Origin: Gigaspora margarita
Lineage: Eukaryota; Glomeromycota; Glomeromycetes; Diversisporales; Gigasporaceae
DNA length: 64,000 nt
Assembly (NCBI GenBank): GCA_009809945.1
Contig: WTPW01000356.1
Span: forward strand, 203,882 to 267,881
Direction of reading: 5' to 3'
Of the stretch, positions 32,072 through 43,839 are shown piece by piece. The notes below the pieces were generated by a model, which was given only the letters and a program-made list of their open reading frames with translations, did not search any database and was not told where the DNA came from. Made by a program: the position numbers and the translations under genes. Numbering within the stretch: the first letter of the stretch is position 1; each line of letters begins with the position of its first letter.

Positions 32072-32993
32072 GCCCTATGCGTTGACGAAGTCACGCTAGG
32101 GTTATTATCGCGAGGATAACCTGATTTGTGGCTTATATGAAATTGAGGCTTATATGAAAAGATAATAGCATATGATAGTATGCAATGGAGATGGTAGATG
32201 CATGTGATAGAGATTGTAGGTACGTATGCATGTAACAGAGATTATAAAGATACATGTGGGAGAAAATAGGGAATCCCAGTGCTTTCTTACTTCGCTTGTC
32301 TTGTCACTTGTTCTTTTCGATGCCCGATAAGATTCTGGCTCCCATCCCTCCCGCCTTCTCTCATTCATTGCACCTAGCACCCTGCCTGTTGTCATGTGTA
32401 ACGAGTCGAATGCGCCGCACCATAGCGTGGGCTCGAACTCGCAAGAAGAGAGAAAAAAAAAAAAANNNNNNNNNNNNNNNNNNNNNNNNNNNNNNNNNNN
32501 NNNNNNNNNNNNNNNNNNNNNNNNNNNNNNNNNNNNNNNNNNNNNNNNNNNNNNNNNNNNNNNNNNNNNNNNNNNNNNNNNNNNNNNNNNNNNNNNNNNN
32601 NNNNNNNNNNNNNNNNNNNNNNNNNNNNNNNNNNNNNNNNNNNNNNNNNNNNNNNNNNNNNNNNNNNNNNNNNNNNNNNNNNNNNNNNNNNNNNNGTTGA
32701 AGTAGAATGCGCCGCACCATAGCGTGGGCTCGTACTTCCAAAAAAAAAAAAAGAAGATGCCCCAGACCTTAACGTTGGCGATCCTCAATTATGCTTCGTC
32801 ACGTGATATATTCACATGTACATAAAAGTTGTTATGAGCACAGTATACATAGAGTTGTTATGAGCAAAGTATACATAGAGTTATGAGCACAGTATGTAAT
32901 AGCAGAAGAGAAAAGTGATGGAGTGGAGCACTACTCCCATCACGTATCTTCATAATGTCTAATAAAGACAGTGTTTAATATGAAATCCGAGCG
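32072..32993. mobile_element. Insert C in BTB copy 2 (unclassified, with gap)
   Basis: The insert breaks the BACK region. The flanks share AGAATA (32,066-32,071 and 32,994-32,999). It starts with a stable hairpin (GCCCTATGCGTTGAC, loop GAA, GTCACGCTAGGG) followed by GTTATTATC..GGATAAC, and contains a 230-N gap. Near its right end there is an AATAAAG motif. Three short copies of GAGTTATGAGCACAGTATA-like sequence lie at 32,835-32,895. It has no coding frame outside the gap. Confidence 0.55.
32466..32695. other. Assembly gap (230 N) flanked by a direct repeat
   Basis: GAATGCGCCGCACCATAGCG followed by TGGGCTCG occurs on both sides (32,408 and 32,705), together with runs of A. The gap probably hides a tandem copy or a short-read collapse. 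Frames drawn across the N run are artefacts. Confidence 0.85.
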
Positions 32994-33930
32994 AGAATAA
33001 TAATAAACTTCAAGATTTACAAAACTGGTGTAACGATATTTTGGTAAAGTACCCTAATAAGATTTTTGATTCTGAAGAATTCTTCACACTTCAAGAAAAC
33101 GCTTTAGTCTCATTTATTAGTCGAGATGATTTACAAATGGAAGAAATAAAAATTTGGAATTACATCATAAAATGGGGAATTGCGCACAATTTTGGTTTAC
33201 CATCCGATCTTGAAGATTGGTCTCATGAGAATTATTCAGCTTTAAAGATTACTTTACAAAATTGTTTACCTTTTATCCGTTATTTTCAAATGTCTGGTAA
33301 TGATATAATTAATAATGTACAACCTTATAAACAAATTTTTGAAAAAAAACTTTGGAAAGATATCATGAAAAAAAATATGACAAACGAACTGATATATTCT
33401 GCTGTTCTTCCTCCTCGGATAATTTTAAAACAGACATTACCGACTAGAATTATAGAACCTTTTTCAAATATTATTAATGAAACACATGCAGCAAAAATTG
33501 CTTCATGGGTTGATAAGAATGATGAAAAGTATTTAGTAAAGAATAATCCATATGAATTTCAATTACTTCTTCGTGGAAGTAGAGATGGTTTTACAAATAC
33601 TCAGTTTTGGAATTTATGCGATAAACAAACTAATCTTGTTGTAGTTATGAAGGTTAAGGGCACTGATGAAATTCTTGGTGGATATAATCCTATTGGTTGG
33701 GATAGGCCTGGATATAATCTTATTGGTTTGGATAGACCGTACAATAAAGAATTTAGGAGTTGCAAGGAGCGTTTTGTTTGTTCATTAAAAAATGGTAATA
33801 TTCAAAATTCGATTTTAAGTCGTGTGAAAGAACCGAAGAAAGCAATTTATTCTAGTTCCATTAATGGTCCAATTTTTGGTGGATTTTATTTTAGTCTTGC
33901 CATGGGCGGCATTGTTAATCTAGATCAACA

Positions 33931-35655
33931 TGGCGTCGAAACGAAACCTACCCGAAACTAGTTTCGGAACGATTCTAATCCGAAACTAGTTTCGGATTTT
34001 ATTAAAAAAATCGAAACTTCGAAACTCGAAACTAGAGGTAGTACATGAATCCGGATTTATATTTATATCCGGATGAATCCGAATTTTAACTAAATCCGGA
34101 TTCAATTTTTTGAACAAAATATATTCGGATATAATATAATCCGGATATAATATATAATCCGGATATAATATATAATCCGGATATAATATATAATCTGAAT
34201 TATATACCATATCCAAATAGAGTATATACAGTAGCAAATAAGTAATGTATAATTAGTAAATTATGTATATGTAGTAGAAGTATGTACGCGTAATAACGCC
34301 CCCCTGCGCTTTATTTTGGGCCCCTGCGCGTTATTTTAAAACGCGCATGCGCCTAGAGGTAGTACATGAATCCGGATTTATATTTATATCCGGATGAATC
34401 CGAATTTTAACTAAATCCGAATTCAGTTTTTTTGAACAAAATATATTCGGATATAATATAATCCGGATATAATATATAATCCGGATATAATATATAATCC
34501 GGATATAATATATAATCCGGATATAATATATAATCCGGATATAATATATAATCCGGATTATATATTATATCTAGATTATATATTATATCCGGATATAATA
34601 TGCAATCCGGATATATTTATCAATCCGGATATATGTTATTAATCTGGATATATTTATATCCGGATTTAAATAGGATTAATCCGGATTCATCTTTTTTAAT
34701 TCTACTTATATCCGGATTGAAAAAATTCTTGAGGTTCTAACTCTACTCGAAACCCCGAAAATTATAATCCGAAACCCAAACTTATAATCCGAAACTCAAA
34801 AATATAATATTTAAGCTTATAAATTTATTATAAAGTTGCCTTATTCTTAATGAACCCAAAATGGAAAATTATTTTTGAATAAATTATAATATTATATAGA
34901 TCTTTTCTTTAATTATGCTTTTGGCAATTTTTTTTCACTGCCTCGGTTTGTTCGGGGGTTTTTTTTTAAAGCTGGTCAACTTTATTTTTAATATCATACC
35001 GTTATTACAACTGATTTCAAAATTCTAGGAAGATAGAAAAAATTGCCAATGATGAATCGATAAGTATTTTATGCCCTTTGATACCAAAATTTATTTAATT
35101 CTGCAGTAACGTATCAATCTATCATTAGTAGATATGGTGTACTAATTACTTATTATTACTTGATATTGTACCCAGTTTTTATGTAATAAAGTAAAAAAAA
35201 ACTGATGCTTGCAATAGCAACCTTGATTGTCAGAATATAAATTTCGGAATTATACCTTTCATGTTGTCTTGTGAATCATAATAACAAAAAGGACTGCACG
35301 CATGCAATAAATTGTTGGATGCATTCCAGCCCAAATAGCGCTGGATATTAAATTTTATTGAATTCTTTAAGGAGATATATAACATACATCAGTACGATTA
35401 ATGTATATTGAAGAGATACATAGCATACATCAGTGCATTTGATGTGTAATTGAAGAGATATATAATACATTAATGCAATCAATGTATATGGAAGTTGGGG
35501 TAGTTTTTGGGTTCAGGTGAGGTTTCGGTTTGAATGAGGTTTCAGGTTTCGGGTGAGGTTTCGAGTTTCGGATAATTCGGATAAGGTTTCGGAAGTTATA
35601 ATCCGAAGCCCGAAACTTTCGGATTTGGCACTAAAGGGTTTCGGCGCCAACTTTG
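33931..35655. mobile_element. TIR element D in BTB copy 2 (13-bp flanks)
   Basis: The ends are TGGCGTCGAAAC and the inverted TGGCGCCGAAAC. The flanks share ATCTAGATCAACA (33,918-33,930 and 35,656-35,668), with six extra bases (ACTTTG) before the right flank. Both ends are rich in subterminal CCGAAAC and GAAACTAGTTTCGGA motifs. A hAT MITE is nested at 34,033-34,745. There is no transposase. Confidence 0.75.
34033..34745. mobile_element. hAT-type MITE H, copy 1 (ATCCGGATATAATATATA array)
   Basis: The ends are TAGAGGTAGTACATGAATCC and the inverse of TAGAGTTAGAACCTC, flanked by exact CTCGAAAC (34,025-34,032 and 34,746-34,753). The interior is an array of ATCCGGATATAATATATA-type units. The TAGAGGTAGTACATGAATCC start is repeated in the middle (34,353), giving a partly duplicated structure that copy 2 at 46,445 shares. 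The 83-aa minus-strand frame across it is a repeat by-product. Confidence 0.9.
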
Positions 35656-35798
35656 ATCTAGATCAACAATGGTGGACTAGTCAAGGAAGCGCATATGAAA
35701 AACTAATTAGAAATGCAGCTGCGTACAAATAATCGAATGGTATGCAATCATTTTTTTCAGTAGAAGAATATGAAATATTTCAAATAAAAAAATCCTAA

Positions 35799-37570
35799 AA
35801 GTATACATTATTATAGCATTTTGTAAAAAGATGTGACCCATAATTTTTTTGAATATGGTCAAGAATTTCCGAGATTCTAAATTGTCTAGTTTCCATATTT
35901 TGATCAGTTATATTTATAATTATTTGAAATTGTTAAGATCCTTAAAATCTATAGAATCTCCGTGACATTCTGATCACATATTTTTGTAAAGCGCAGTAAT
36001 TGTCACGAATGATGGTGAAATTAAAATCTATTTAATGAGCGATTTTTAAAATTTTTGGGATGCACTTTTTTAGGTTGTCTTTGGATTTGAACTAGGAATT
36101 AGAATTAAAATATATAGTTATATTTCAAAATTAAAAGCCCAGATTTTAATATCATCCACAACATTAAGTCACATGTTTAATTTAAAAAAATATTATAAAT
36201 ATGAATATTTGTAGTATACTATCAATTCTTTATTATAAAAAGTCTTTCCATAATGAATTGAGAGTTAATGTTCTTAAGATTTTTAAATTTTATATTATAG
36301 TTTGTTATAAAAATAATTGTGAATTTCATATGAAAGCTTATTAAGTTTATACGTTGAACTTTTTTTATATCATAGAGCCGTCCGTTTGCTATAGAGAGTG
36401 TTGAATATACATAATACACTGTAAGACAATTATATGAAAACTTGAATAATTTTAAATAAAATAATGAGCAATATCAAACTCAATTGTTATGACTTAATAT
36501 GACTGAAATTTAAACATTTTAATTTATAGATATGCTTAAACAAAAGTAATTAAATTTTAAATTCGAATGCATACTGTAATTGAATGAGTATATGATGGTT
36601 TATTTGATGATGCCTCGTATCAAATAAATATCAGTTGAAACTTATAAAGCATATCTTATATCAATAAACTTTTTTATTTACAAAAAATAAAAAAAAAATC
36701 AAATTTTGGCTAGAATATAATTTAAGGGCTAGAATTGATTATTGCTAATTAATTTCTTATCCATCGAATCGTTCCTTATTGTAATTTTTTTTTAATAACT
36801 GAATTACAAGTATATTCATTTTTTATCACGCAATGCATTCGAAAGTTTATAGCATTCTCGATAGCAAATCCGTTAATTGACGTAAAACTTTATTTACAGT
36901 ATTATACGATAAATTATAATTTCTATATTAATGTTCTTCAAGATCCATTAAATTCTTTAAATTATTTTTTAAAATATTGATATTGAATATATTAGATACT
37001 TCTTTATTTTCCGTAATTTTATTAGTTAGTGAAAGTTACTTGAGATCCAACAAGGTGTAATATAATTATAAAAAGTTTATCGTCATTTTAAGTGTTTCCC
37101 ACTGTTACTAATAAAAATTTTGTTACTGTACATACTTATATATATGCAAAAATACTGTTCCTGATAGATTTTTAATACTATTCTGATTTGGTATAAAAAT
37201 AAATTTATACACAATTTCTAATAGAGTTTTTAAAAAAATAAACTAAAGATATTGCATGAAATTTTGTAATTCTATTATTACTATCCATTCTGATTATAAA
37301 ATCAACATATAATATAAAATTGAAACCAGAATTAGAAATATTTAACATATATTGTAATTTGTTTTTGACCATTACTTAGGTGTCATAAATTAATTACTAG
37401 TTATAACTTTAATATTCCCATTTTAACTAGAAAAATTGGTATCAGAGTTCCTTTAAAATTCTATTAGATGAAAAATCATCCCTACTAATTCATAAATAAC
37501 TATTACATAAAATTATATAAATTCTTTTTTTTTTAATATATAAACTATTTAACCTGCTCTAAAATAATAA
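35799..37570. other. 3' flank of BTB copy 2
   Basis: It aligns with 27,590-28,620 up to about 37,000 and then diverges. There is no gene. It marks the second unit of the tandem duplication. Confidence 0.65.
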
Positions 37571-37573
37571 TAG

Positions 37574-37856
37574 GGTATCCCTATTAAAAAATATTTTCGG
37601 AAAAACATGGAAGCTGAACACAGAAACATACGTAAAAATATGTTAAAAACATGTAAAATGTACACTTTCCGTGTTTCTGAACAGGAAAACACACCATATT
37701 TTGAAACACGGAAAAGGCCATTCCGTGTTTTAGAAACATGGAAAATACAGTGTGTTTTCCTGTCCAAAAACATGGAAAGTATACATTTTACGTATTTTTT
37801 ACGTATATTTCTGTGTTCAGCTTCCATGTTTCTCCGAAAATATTTTTTAATAGGGT
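37574..37856. mobile_element. Palindromic MITE with mirrored ORFs
   Basis: Both arms begin CCCTATTAAAAAATATTTTC and continue through CATGGAAGCTGAACACAG to a centre near 37,715. Because the arms are near-identical, matching frames beginning MEAEHRNIRKK appear on both strands; these are by-products of the symmetry. The GGGTAT context at both edges makes the exact target duplication ambiguous. Confidence 0.8.
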
Positions 37857-38457
37857 ATTGTTGTCATCGTAATCAGTTATTTTATACTATAACACGATTA
37901 TTATTCACAATTTATAATATGTTACAAAAAGATATCAATAACATACATAAATTTTATACAAAGATATATATGAAAAATATTCCTACTTGAAAAACAAGAT
38001 ACATCATTTGTTGTTGAGCTCATGCTTATTGTTTATGTTTTTTTTTAATGAATTGATCAAGCAACTTCAAACTATAGTTGTTAGACAACCATTTTTTGTA
38101 TGATGACGAAAGACGAAACTTTAGCCTTCAAAAGACGAAGCCCCTGATGAAAGACGAAACCTCAAATTCTTCTGAAACCAAAACCTAAGATGACGAAACC
38201 CAACCTTAAAATTACGAAACCTTATACCTAAAAAGACAAACTCTAGTGCTCCTGATTGTCGAAACTCTATGTAATAATGAAACCCTAGTGTCCCCGCTAA
38301 ACAAAAAGATAATTACTGAAAATCTATGTTTTGTTATTAATAAAAACAAACCTATAATTTTATATATATATAAAAAAAAATACAAATTATTATTGAGCCA
38401 CTTTATTTTTATTTAATGCTGTGAAGTTTATGGGTTTAACCTGGCATGTATATTTAG

Positions 38458-39191
38458 TTTTTTTTTTATTTTTTTTTATTTTTTATTTTTTTTTAAAAAA
38501 AACAGTTAATTACAGAATTTGTAAATAAGCAAAAATATTTAAATAAATAAATAGATAAAAATAAACAATCCACATATGGTGCTAAACACCATAAGTGCTA
38601 TTTCTCAAAAAACGTACTAAGTAAACGGGATCGGGTACTCTAAGTAAAAATGTTCAGAACCCTTGAAAACCTCATGAGAACTAAAATCGGAACTTATATA
38701 TTATATTATATAAAATCCCTATTTATTATAAGACTGCACCCTAACTCTAAATTTTATTAATAAAATTTATGTATGATGTTCAAAACCATAGGTGCATTTT
38801 ATATTTTTGAAAATAAATATTGAAGTATTATGATGAATTTAGTAATTTATAGAATTCAAACAATTTTTTCACTAGAAATTTTAAGACATGTCTATAAATT
38901 TTAACCTCATAATTCAAATTAATAACTCAGAATTTGTTATGTGATTTTCTAGTTTATAAAATGAAAACTTTTAAGAATTTATGATATTATTGTCATATCG
39001 AGTTTAGCTCTCTCTTGTATTAACGTACATCAATATTAATTATATAAGATAACTGCATGCCAAAACTGATAAATAGATAAACTAGTAAATTATATAAATT
39101 AAATGATAAATCACTTCTTATTAAATTATTATTAAAAATGATCTAAATATCAATTGAATATTTTAAATGTTAGCTTATATGAACATAATAT
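38458..39191. other. Interior of element E, no gene seen
   Basis: The sequence is T-rich, then ordinary AT-rich DNA, without coding signal. It belongs to element E. Confidence 0.5.
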
Positions 39192-39213
39192 GTAGGGAGT
39201 AAAGCTGCTGGTG

Positions 39214-39598
<385 letters not shown>

Positions 39599-39614
39599 TA
39601 AATATGTTCAGAAG

Positions 39615-41560
39615 GCAAGGGATGTAGTGGAAATACAGCAAAAATAACAGGAAAGCTTGATGAAGAAGTTTGTACGAGCCATTTCAGTTGGAGCAAAATT
39701 ATGGGTACGCTGCCAAGAAGCTATATCAAGGAAGGAAAGAGGATTTTGAACTGGGATGAGAAAAGAATATCCAAGAAATTTAAGTCTGAATCACCGACAA
39801 ATAGTCTAAATGAAAGTTTGTTCCAGAGTCTATTACCTATAGAGTGTCTAGAAATAGAACTTTTAAAAAAGCAGAAACTGAGTAAAGCATTAGAGTTAGT
39901 ACTGCAAAAAAGTCTTGTGAGAAATATAGAAAGCAACGAGCAGGAGTTTTTCTTTTATACGGATGGCTCTTTACAGTTGCAGAAGGAGAATCAGAGTGGT
40001 GGCTCGACTAAGATGGGTCTGGGTTGGTTGCAACTAAGTGAGGACAAGTCCTATATAGTAGACGAAGGTTTTGCAAGGATAAGAGATTGGCCCTCTTCCA
40101 CCCGCCCAGAATTAGCAGCCATATGGCTAGTAGTCTTATTAGCTCCAAGTAATACAAAATTAACAATTTACTCAGATAGCCTGGCAGCGATAAATGCTGT
40201 TACCAGCATTAATCGTTCTTTAGCATTTAGTCAATTTATTAAGTTAGGAAATTTTAGTATAGTTAGTAAAATTAGGGACTTAGTTAGGTTAAAGAGAGTT
40301 TGTTTAAATTTGGTTAAGGTTAAAGGTCATTCGGAGGATCATTGGAATGGAAGAGCAGATACCTTAGCAAAAAAAGGTCTTACAGCAGGAGAAGAACTAC
40401 TTGTGGTACCCACTCAAGAACTTTCCATTTATACAACCCTGAGTTGGAAACATTTCGTTATAGAAAGCCCAGCAAGGAAATTCTTGAATTTGGTCTCGGA
40501 CTTGAAGACAGGAGCAGAGTTAATGAATGCAAAATCTTTAGAAAAATAGAGCCAAGTTTGGGCGAAAGTGTTTTCAGCTGGAACTTGCTTTGGGAAAACC
40601 TACACGAACTTAGTGGGATCCGCTGCGATGCAATGGATAAAAGTAAGAAGCTTTGCACTTTCTGGAAGTGTTTACAAGGGAAACTCCCAGTCTTGGCAGA
40701 GGTGGGATCAAGATTTCCTACCCTCTACCTAAACACATATTGCAAGCTTTGTAACTCAGAGGAAGTTGAAACGCAGGATCACTTGGTACGTTGTACTGCT
40801 CTATCAAACAAGTGGAACCTATTAGAAGAGACAATATTCGCGATCTTGCTAGAAAAAATGAAGTCCAAAGTAATCAATAGAATTTCTAAAAGCCAGTTAG
40901 AAGACTTACTTCGGGGGAAGTCACAGGAGGAGATCTTTCAGAATAGAGAACTTTTAATAAAAGGTTTGATTAAGAAGGACACAGAAAAAAGATTGGCAGA
41001 AATTTTGAACTCATCAGCAGAAGCAAAAACATTTTTGAAATTCTTTTTAGTAGCCATCTGGAACTCGTTCTATGTTGAGATCTGGAAACCAAGATGTGTC
41101 TTTATTACGAACTGGGAAAAATCATGTGGTATCACTCGAAAGGTAAAATGGGATCTAATTAAAAAGAAAAGGAAAGAGAGGATAAGCCGAAAGAAAAAGA
41201 AGGGAAAAAAGAAGGAACCGTCTAGTGGAAGGGAAATACAAGAGCGTTCAGGACTACAAGATAAAGTTCGAAAAAAGGTATCTGCTCCAGGAGAAGAAAT
41301 AAACGATTGCTGGTTGGATAGTATAGAAAGGTTTATAGTGGAGGGTATTAGGCCAGATTGGCTGGTTTCTTAGGTAGGCTGACACAGCCTCTAGTTTCGT
41401 ACATATATACGAACTAGTGCGGCAGGTCGCATTTGATTTGTGATACAACAGATGGAATGATGTCAAACTTAGAGATTAGGATATACTGAATTTACTGTAA
41501 ATTCAAATAAATAACTTAATAAAGTTTTGGCGAGACTGCCTAAGATTAAAAAAAAAAAAA
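39615..41560 (+). mobile_element. 5'-truncated LINE with poly(A) tail
   Basis: The segment is flanked by the 15-bp repeat AAATATGTTCAGAAG (from 39,600 and from about 41,560) and ends in about 14 A after GATT. It has no reverse transcriptase; only the RNase H and C-terminal part remain, as expected after incomplete reverse transcription. The insertion lies within palindromic repeat P. Confidence 0.9.
39701..41373 (+). pseudogene. LINE RNase H and C-terminal domain, one frameshift
   Basis: The first frame (39,701-40,549) holds an RNase H domain: FFYTDGS, RPELAAI, IYSDSLAAI and VKVKGHSEDHWNGRADTLA, so all four acidic catalytic residues and the histidine are visible. A frame shift between about 40,500 and 40,549 (one base lost) leads to the second frame, ending at 41,373. 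That frame holds a C-terminal zinc-finger-like motif, YCKLCNSEEVETQDHLVRC, near 40,737-40,793, a lysine/arginine-rich stretch (about 41,160-41,215) and the last ORF residues. RNase H removes RNA from the RNA-DNA hybrid during reverse transcription. The CxxC...H....C motif is seen at the C-terminus of several fungal LINE groups (Tad1/I type). The true start lies upstream of the truncation. Confidence 0.82.
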
Positions 41561-41895
41561 AATATGTTCAGAAGATCAAAATGCATTTTTTCTAAATTTT
41601 CATACAAATAGGAGAACATTTTATTATTTAACTTCAATTTTTACTTTTATCGAATATATTTTTTAAAAAAATTTTAATTTTTTCGTCGAAAGTAAAAATT
41701 AAAAGTCAAATGATAAAATATTCTTTAATCTTACTAAAAATTTTATGATATGTGTATTTTGATCTTCCAAATAAGTTTACTTAAGCGATGATAATTGATT
41801 TATATAGTAGAATTTAGACTTTACTATGTAGTGACTATTGTCGATCGTAAGGTAACCTATTTTTGGATCAAAGACATTTTTAAGTTATTGATCTA

Positions 41896-42093
<198 letters not shown>

Positions 42094-42767
42094 TTACTTA
42101 CACTTATTATATAATCAGTTCTTCATCTTTTATTAGTTTGTCACCCTTTTATTTTTGTCACTTTCATCAGTTTAGTCATTTCGTCATTTGAGATTTTAGT
42201 TGACAAAAGATGAAATTAGGTTTCACGATTTGATGGTACAAAACCACGACATTTCGTCTAACAATTATACTTCAAACTCATTTAATTGAAAAGGAAGCTC
42301 ATTAGCTTCGTTTACATTTTAATCGCATTTATAAAAAAAAGTTTCCAGAATCATAAGCTTCAAAATTTACAAAAACAATGTAATGATATTGTATAAAGTA
42401 CCTTAATAAGGTTTCAAAATTTTTTACTTCATATTCGTTATTTTCAAATGTTTGGTCTTAACAATGTGCAATCTTGTGAACAAATTCTTGATAAAAGCTA
42501 TGGAAAATATCATGGCAAACGAGTCAATATTTTTCACTATTCTTCAACTTCGAATAATTTTAAATCCAATATTACTGATTAGAATTGTTGCTCCATTCTC
42601 AAATGTTATTACCAAAGTGCATATGGCCAAAATTGCTTCACTGATTAAAATAAAAAATGGTACTCATTTAGTAATGGACAGTCCATATAAGTTTAAACTA
42701 TTTTGTAGAATCAGAAATAATTTTACTGCTAGATAGGCCAAATTTTTCAGTAGAGGGATATGAAATC

Positions 42768-43079
42768 TTCAAAATAGTAAAGATAACTATAAAGGTTTTA
42801 TATGAATTTTTTTGCAGAATGTTTTATAATTATTAAAATTGGGAATAAATATAAATTTTACAAACTGATTAATTTAAACAATATATTAAAATATAATATT
42901 GAATAACTATATACATTAATTCTTTTTATAATTCTTTTATACTGAATATAATGACTAAAACCTTTAAAATTTATATTAATTCGGTATAAAAAGAGTTATA
43001 GTTTCCTAAAAAAAGATAACAAAATATATATTAAGCTGATAAATGAAGCGACAAAGTGGTTATTATTGATTAGCTGATT
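42768..43079. other. 3' flank of BTB copy 3
   Basis: The AT-rich sequence shows partial similarity to the flanks after copies 1 and 2. No gene seen. Confidence 0.5.
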
Positions 43080-43346
43080 TTATTGCTCATGTAGGTTTTT
43101 GTCTTTTATTAAGGGCAGGGTTCTGTTTTTGTTTTTATCGAAAAGCATTGCATGCATGATAAAGCTTGGATGAACCGGTCTGATGTACCAGAGATAAGTA
43201 TTTATTAACTTGCGAATGCAGTTATTATTTACACCTATTTTCATAATTCCTGGAACACCTGATAAAAATTGACCGAATGATATTTTGACCGATTCGATTA
43301 AGTTTATGATTTCAGGAATATTAAGATTCAGTAACAGATATTTCAA
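43080..43346 (-). pseudogene. Coding fragment with EIINLI....FGQFLSGVPGI
   Basis: The minus-strand frame of 88 codons contains IPEIINLIESVKISFGQFLS and GVPGIMKIG. A related plus-strand fragment at 53,450-53,584 reads EIINLIKSAETSFGQFLSG followed by VPGIIKIA, so the segment is a real duplicated sequence and not a chance frame. The C-terminal part (NNCIRKLINTYLWYIRP) has no match there. The function is unknown and no domain is recognised. The borders are probably larger than the visible frame. Confidence 0.45.
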
Positions 43347-43429
43347 ATATGTAATTTAATAAGATAAGATGGCTAATATATATTACAATAAGGCTAAATA
43401 TTGACATGCAATACTTGTCACACTTGTAA

Positions 43430-43537
43430 GTTTTAAAATTTCAATTCCTATTCTTTGGCACGAACCATTTTTGTTCAAACGAAGGCTTTATTCATTTCTA
43501 ATTATTTTTTGACGAAAATTCAGTTTTAAAAAATTGT
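43430..43537 (+). repeat. Tandem repeat T, one unit left of composite element
   Basis: The unit reads TTTCAATTCCTATTCTTTGG, then CATTTTTGTTCAAACGAAGG, and ends TTTTAAAAAATTGT. The next unit begins after the composite element at 48,585, so the element split the array. Confidence 0.85.
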
Positions 43538-43839
43538 GATCCCGCTGGGTGAACGAAGTCACAAGGCGGAACATTATTGTGAGTCACTGGATCTTCCATG
43601 TGATAGCAAGTCAAGGGACATGTTCATGACGAAATTGTATTTGAGTAACCTGATAATCTATATTGATCTTTGTTCTTTGAGTTTTTTGCTCGACATTTTG
43701 TCCAGCTACGTCGCAAGAACAAGCCAGTTTTTTAGCAAGAAAAGAGAGATTTCCAAGTCTTTAGAAGAATTTTCAATATCGATATTGCCAAACAAAAGCT
43801 GCTATATCATAGTGGACAACTTCCAAAAAATTTTTTTTT

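Larger units (their letters stand above)
28622..35798 (+). pseudogene. BTB-BACK-TLDc gene, copy 2, split by four insertions
   Basis: Exon 1 starts at 28,622 and closely matches copy 1. Remaining host pieces are 28,622-28,818, 30,844-31,055, 31,920-32,071, 32,994-33,930 and 35,656-35,798. They give BTB, intron (with GTAAGC near 30,913 and AAAG before the GTATATATACGG exon start near 31,012), BACK and TLDc in order. The third insertion separates two parts of BACK, and the longest open piece (33,041-33,930) covers BACK and most of TLDc. Other damage is one extra base near 30,876 that shifts the frame and a TAA near 35,731. The TLDc sequence retains a local repeat (GYNPIGWDRP / GYNLIGLDRP) absent from copy 1. 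Inserts: 28,819-30,843; 31,056-31,919 with a nested MITE; 32,072-32,993; 33,931-35,655. Confidence 0.88.

Noticed and set aside
32150..32788. Long frames across the N run in insert C
   Set aside because: The N bases produce artificial open frames; the flanking sequence has none of comparable length.
33986..34237. Minus-strand frame with repeated YILYPD, and its relative at 46,377-46,775
   Set aside because: Translation of the ATCCGGATATAATATATA array in MITE H.
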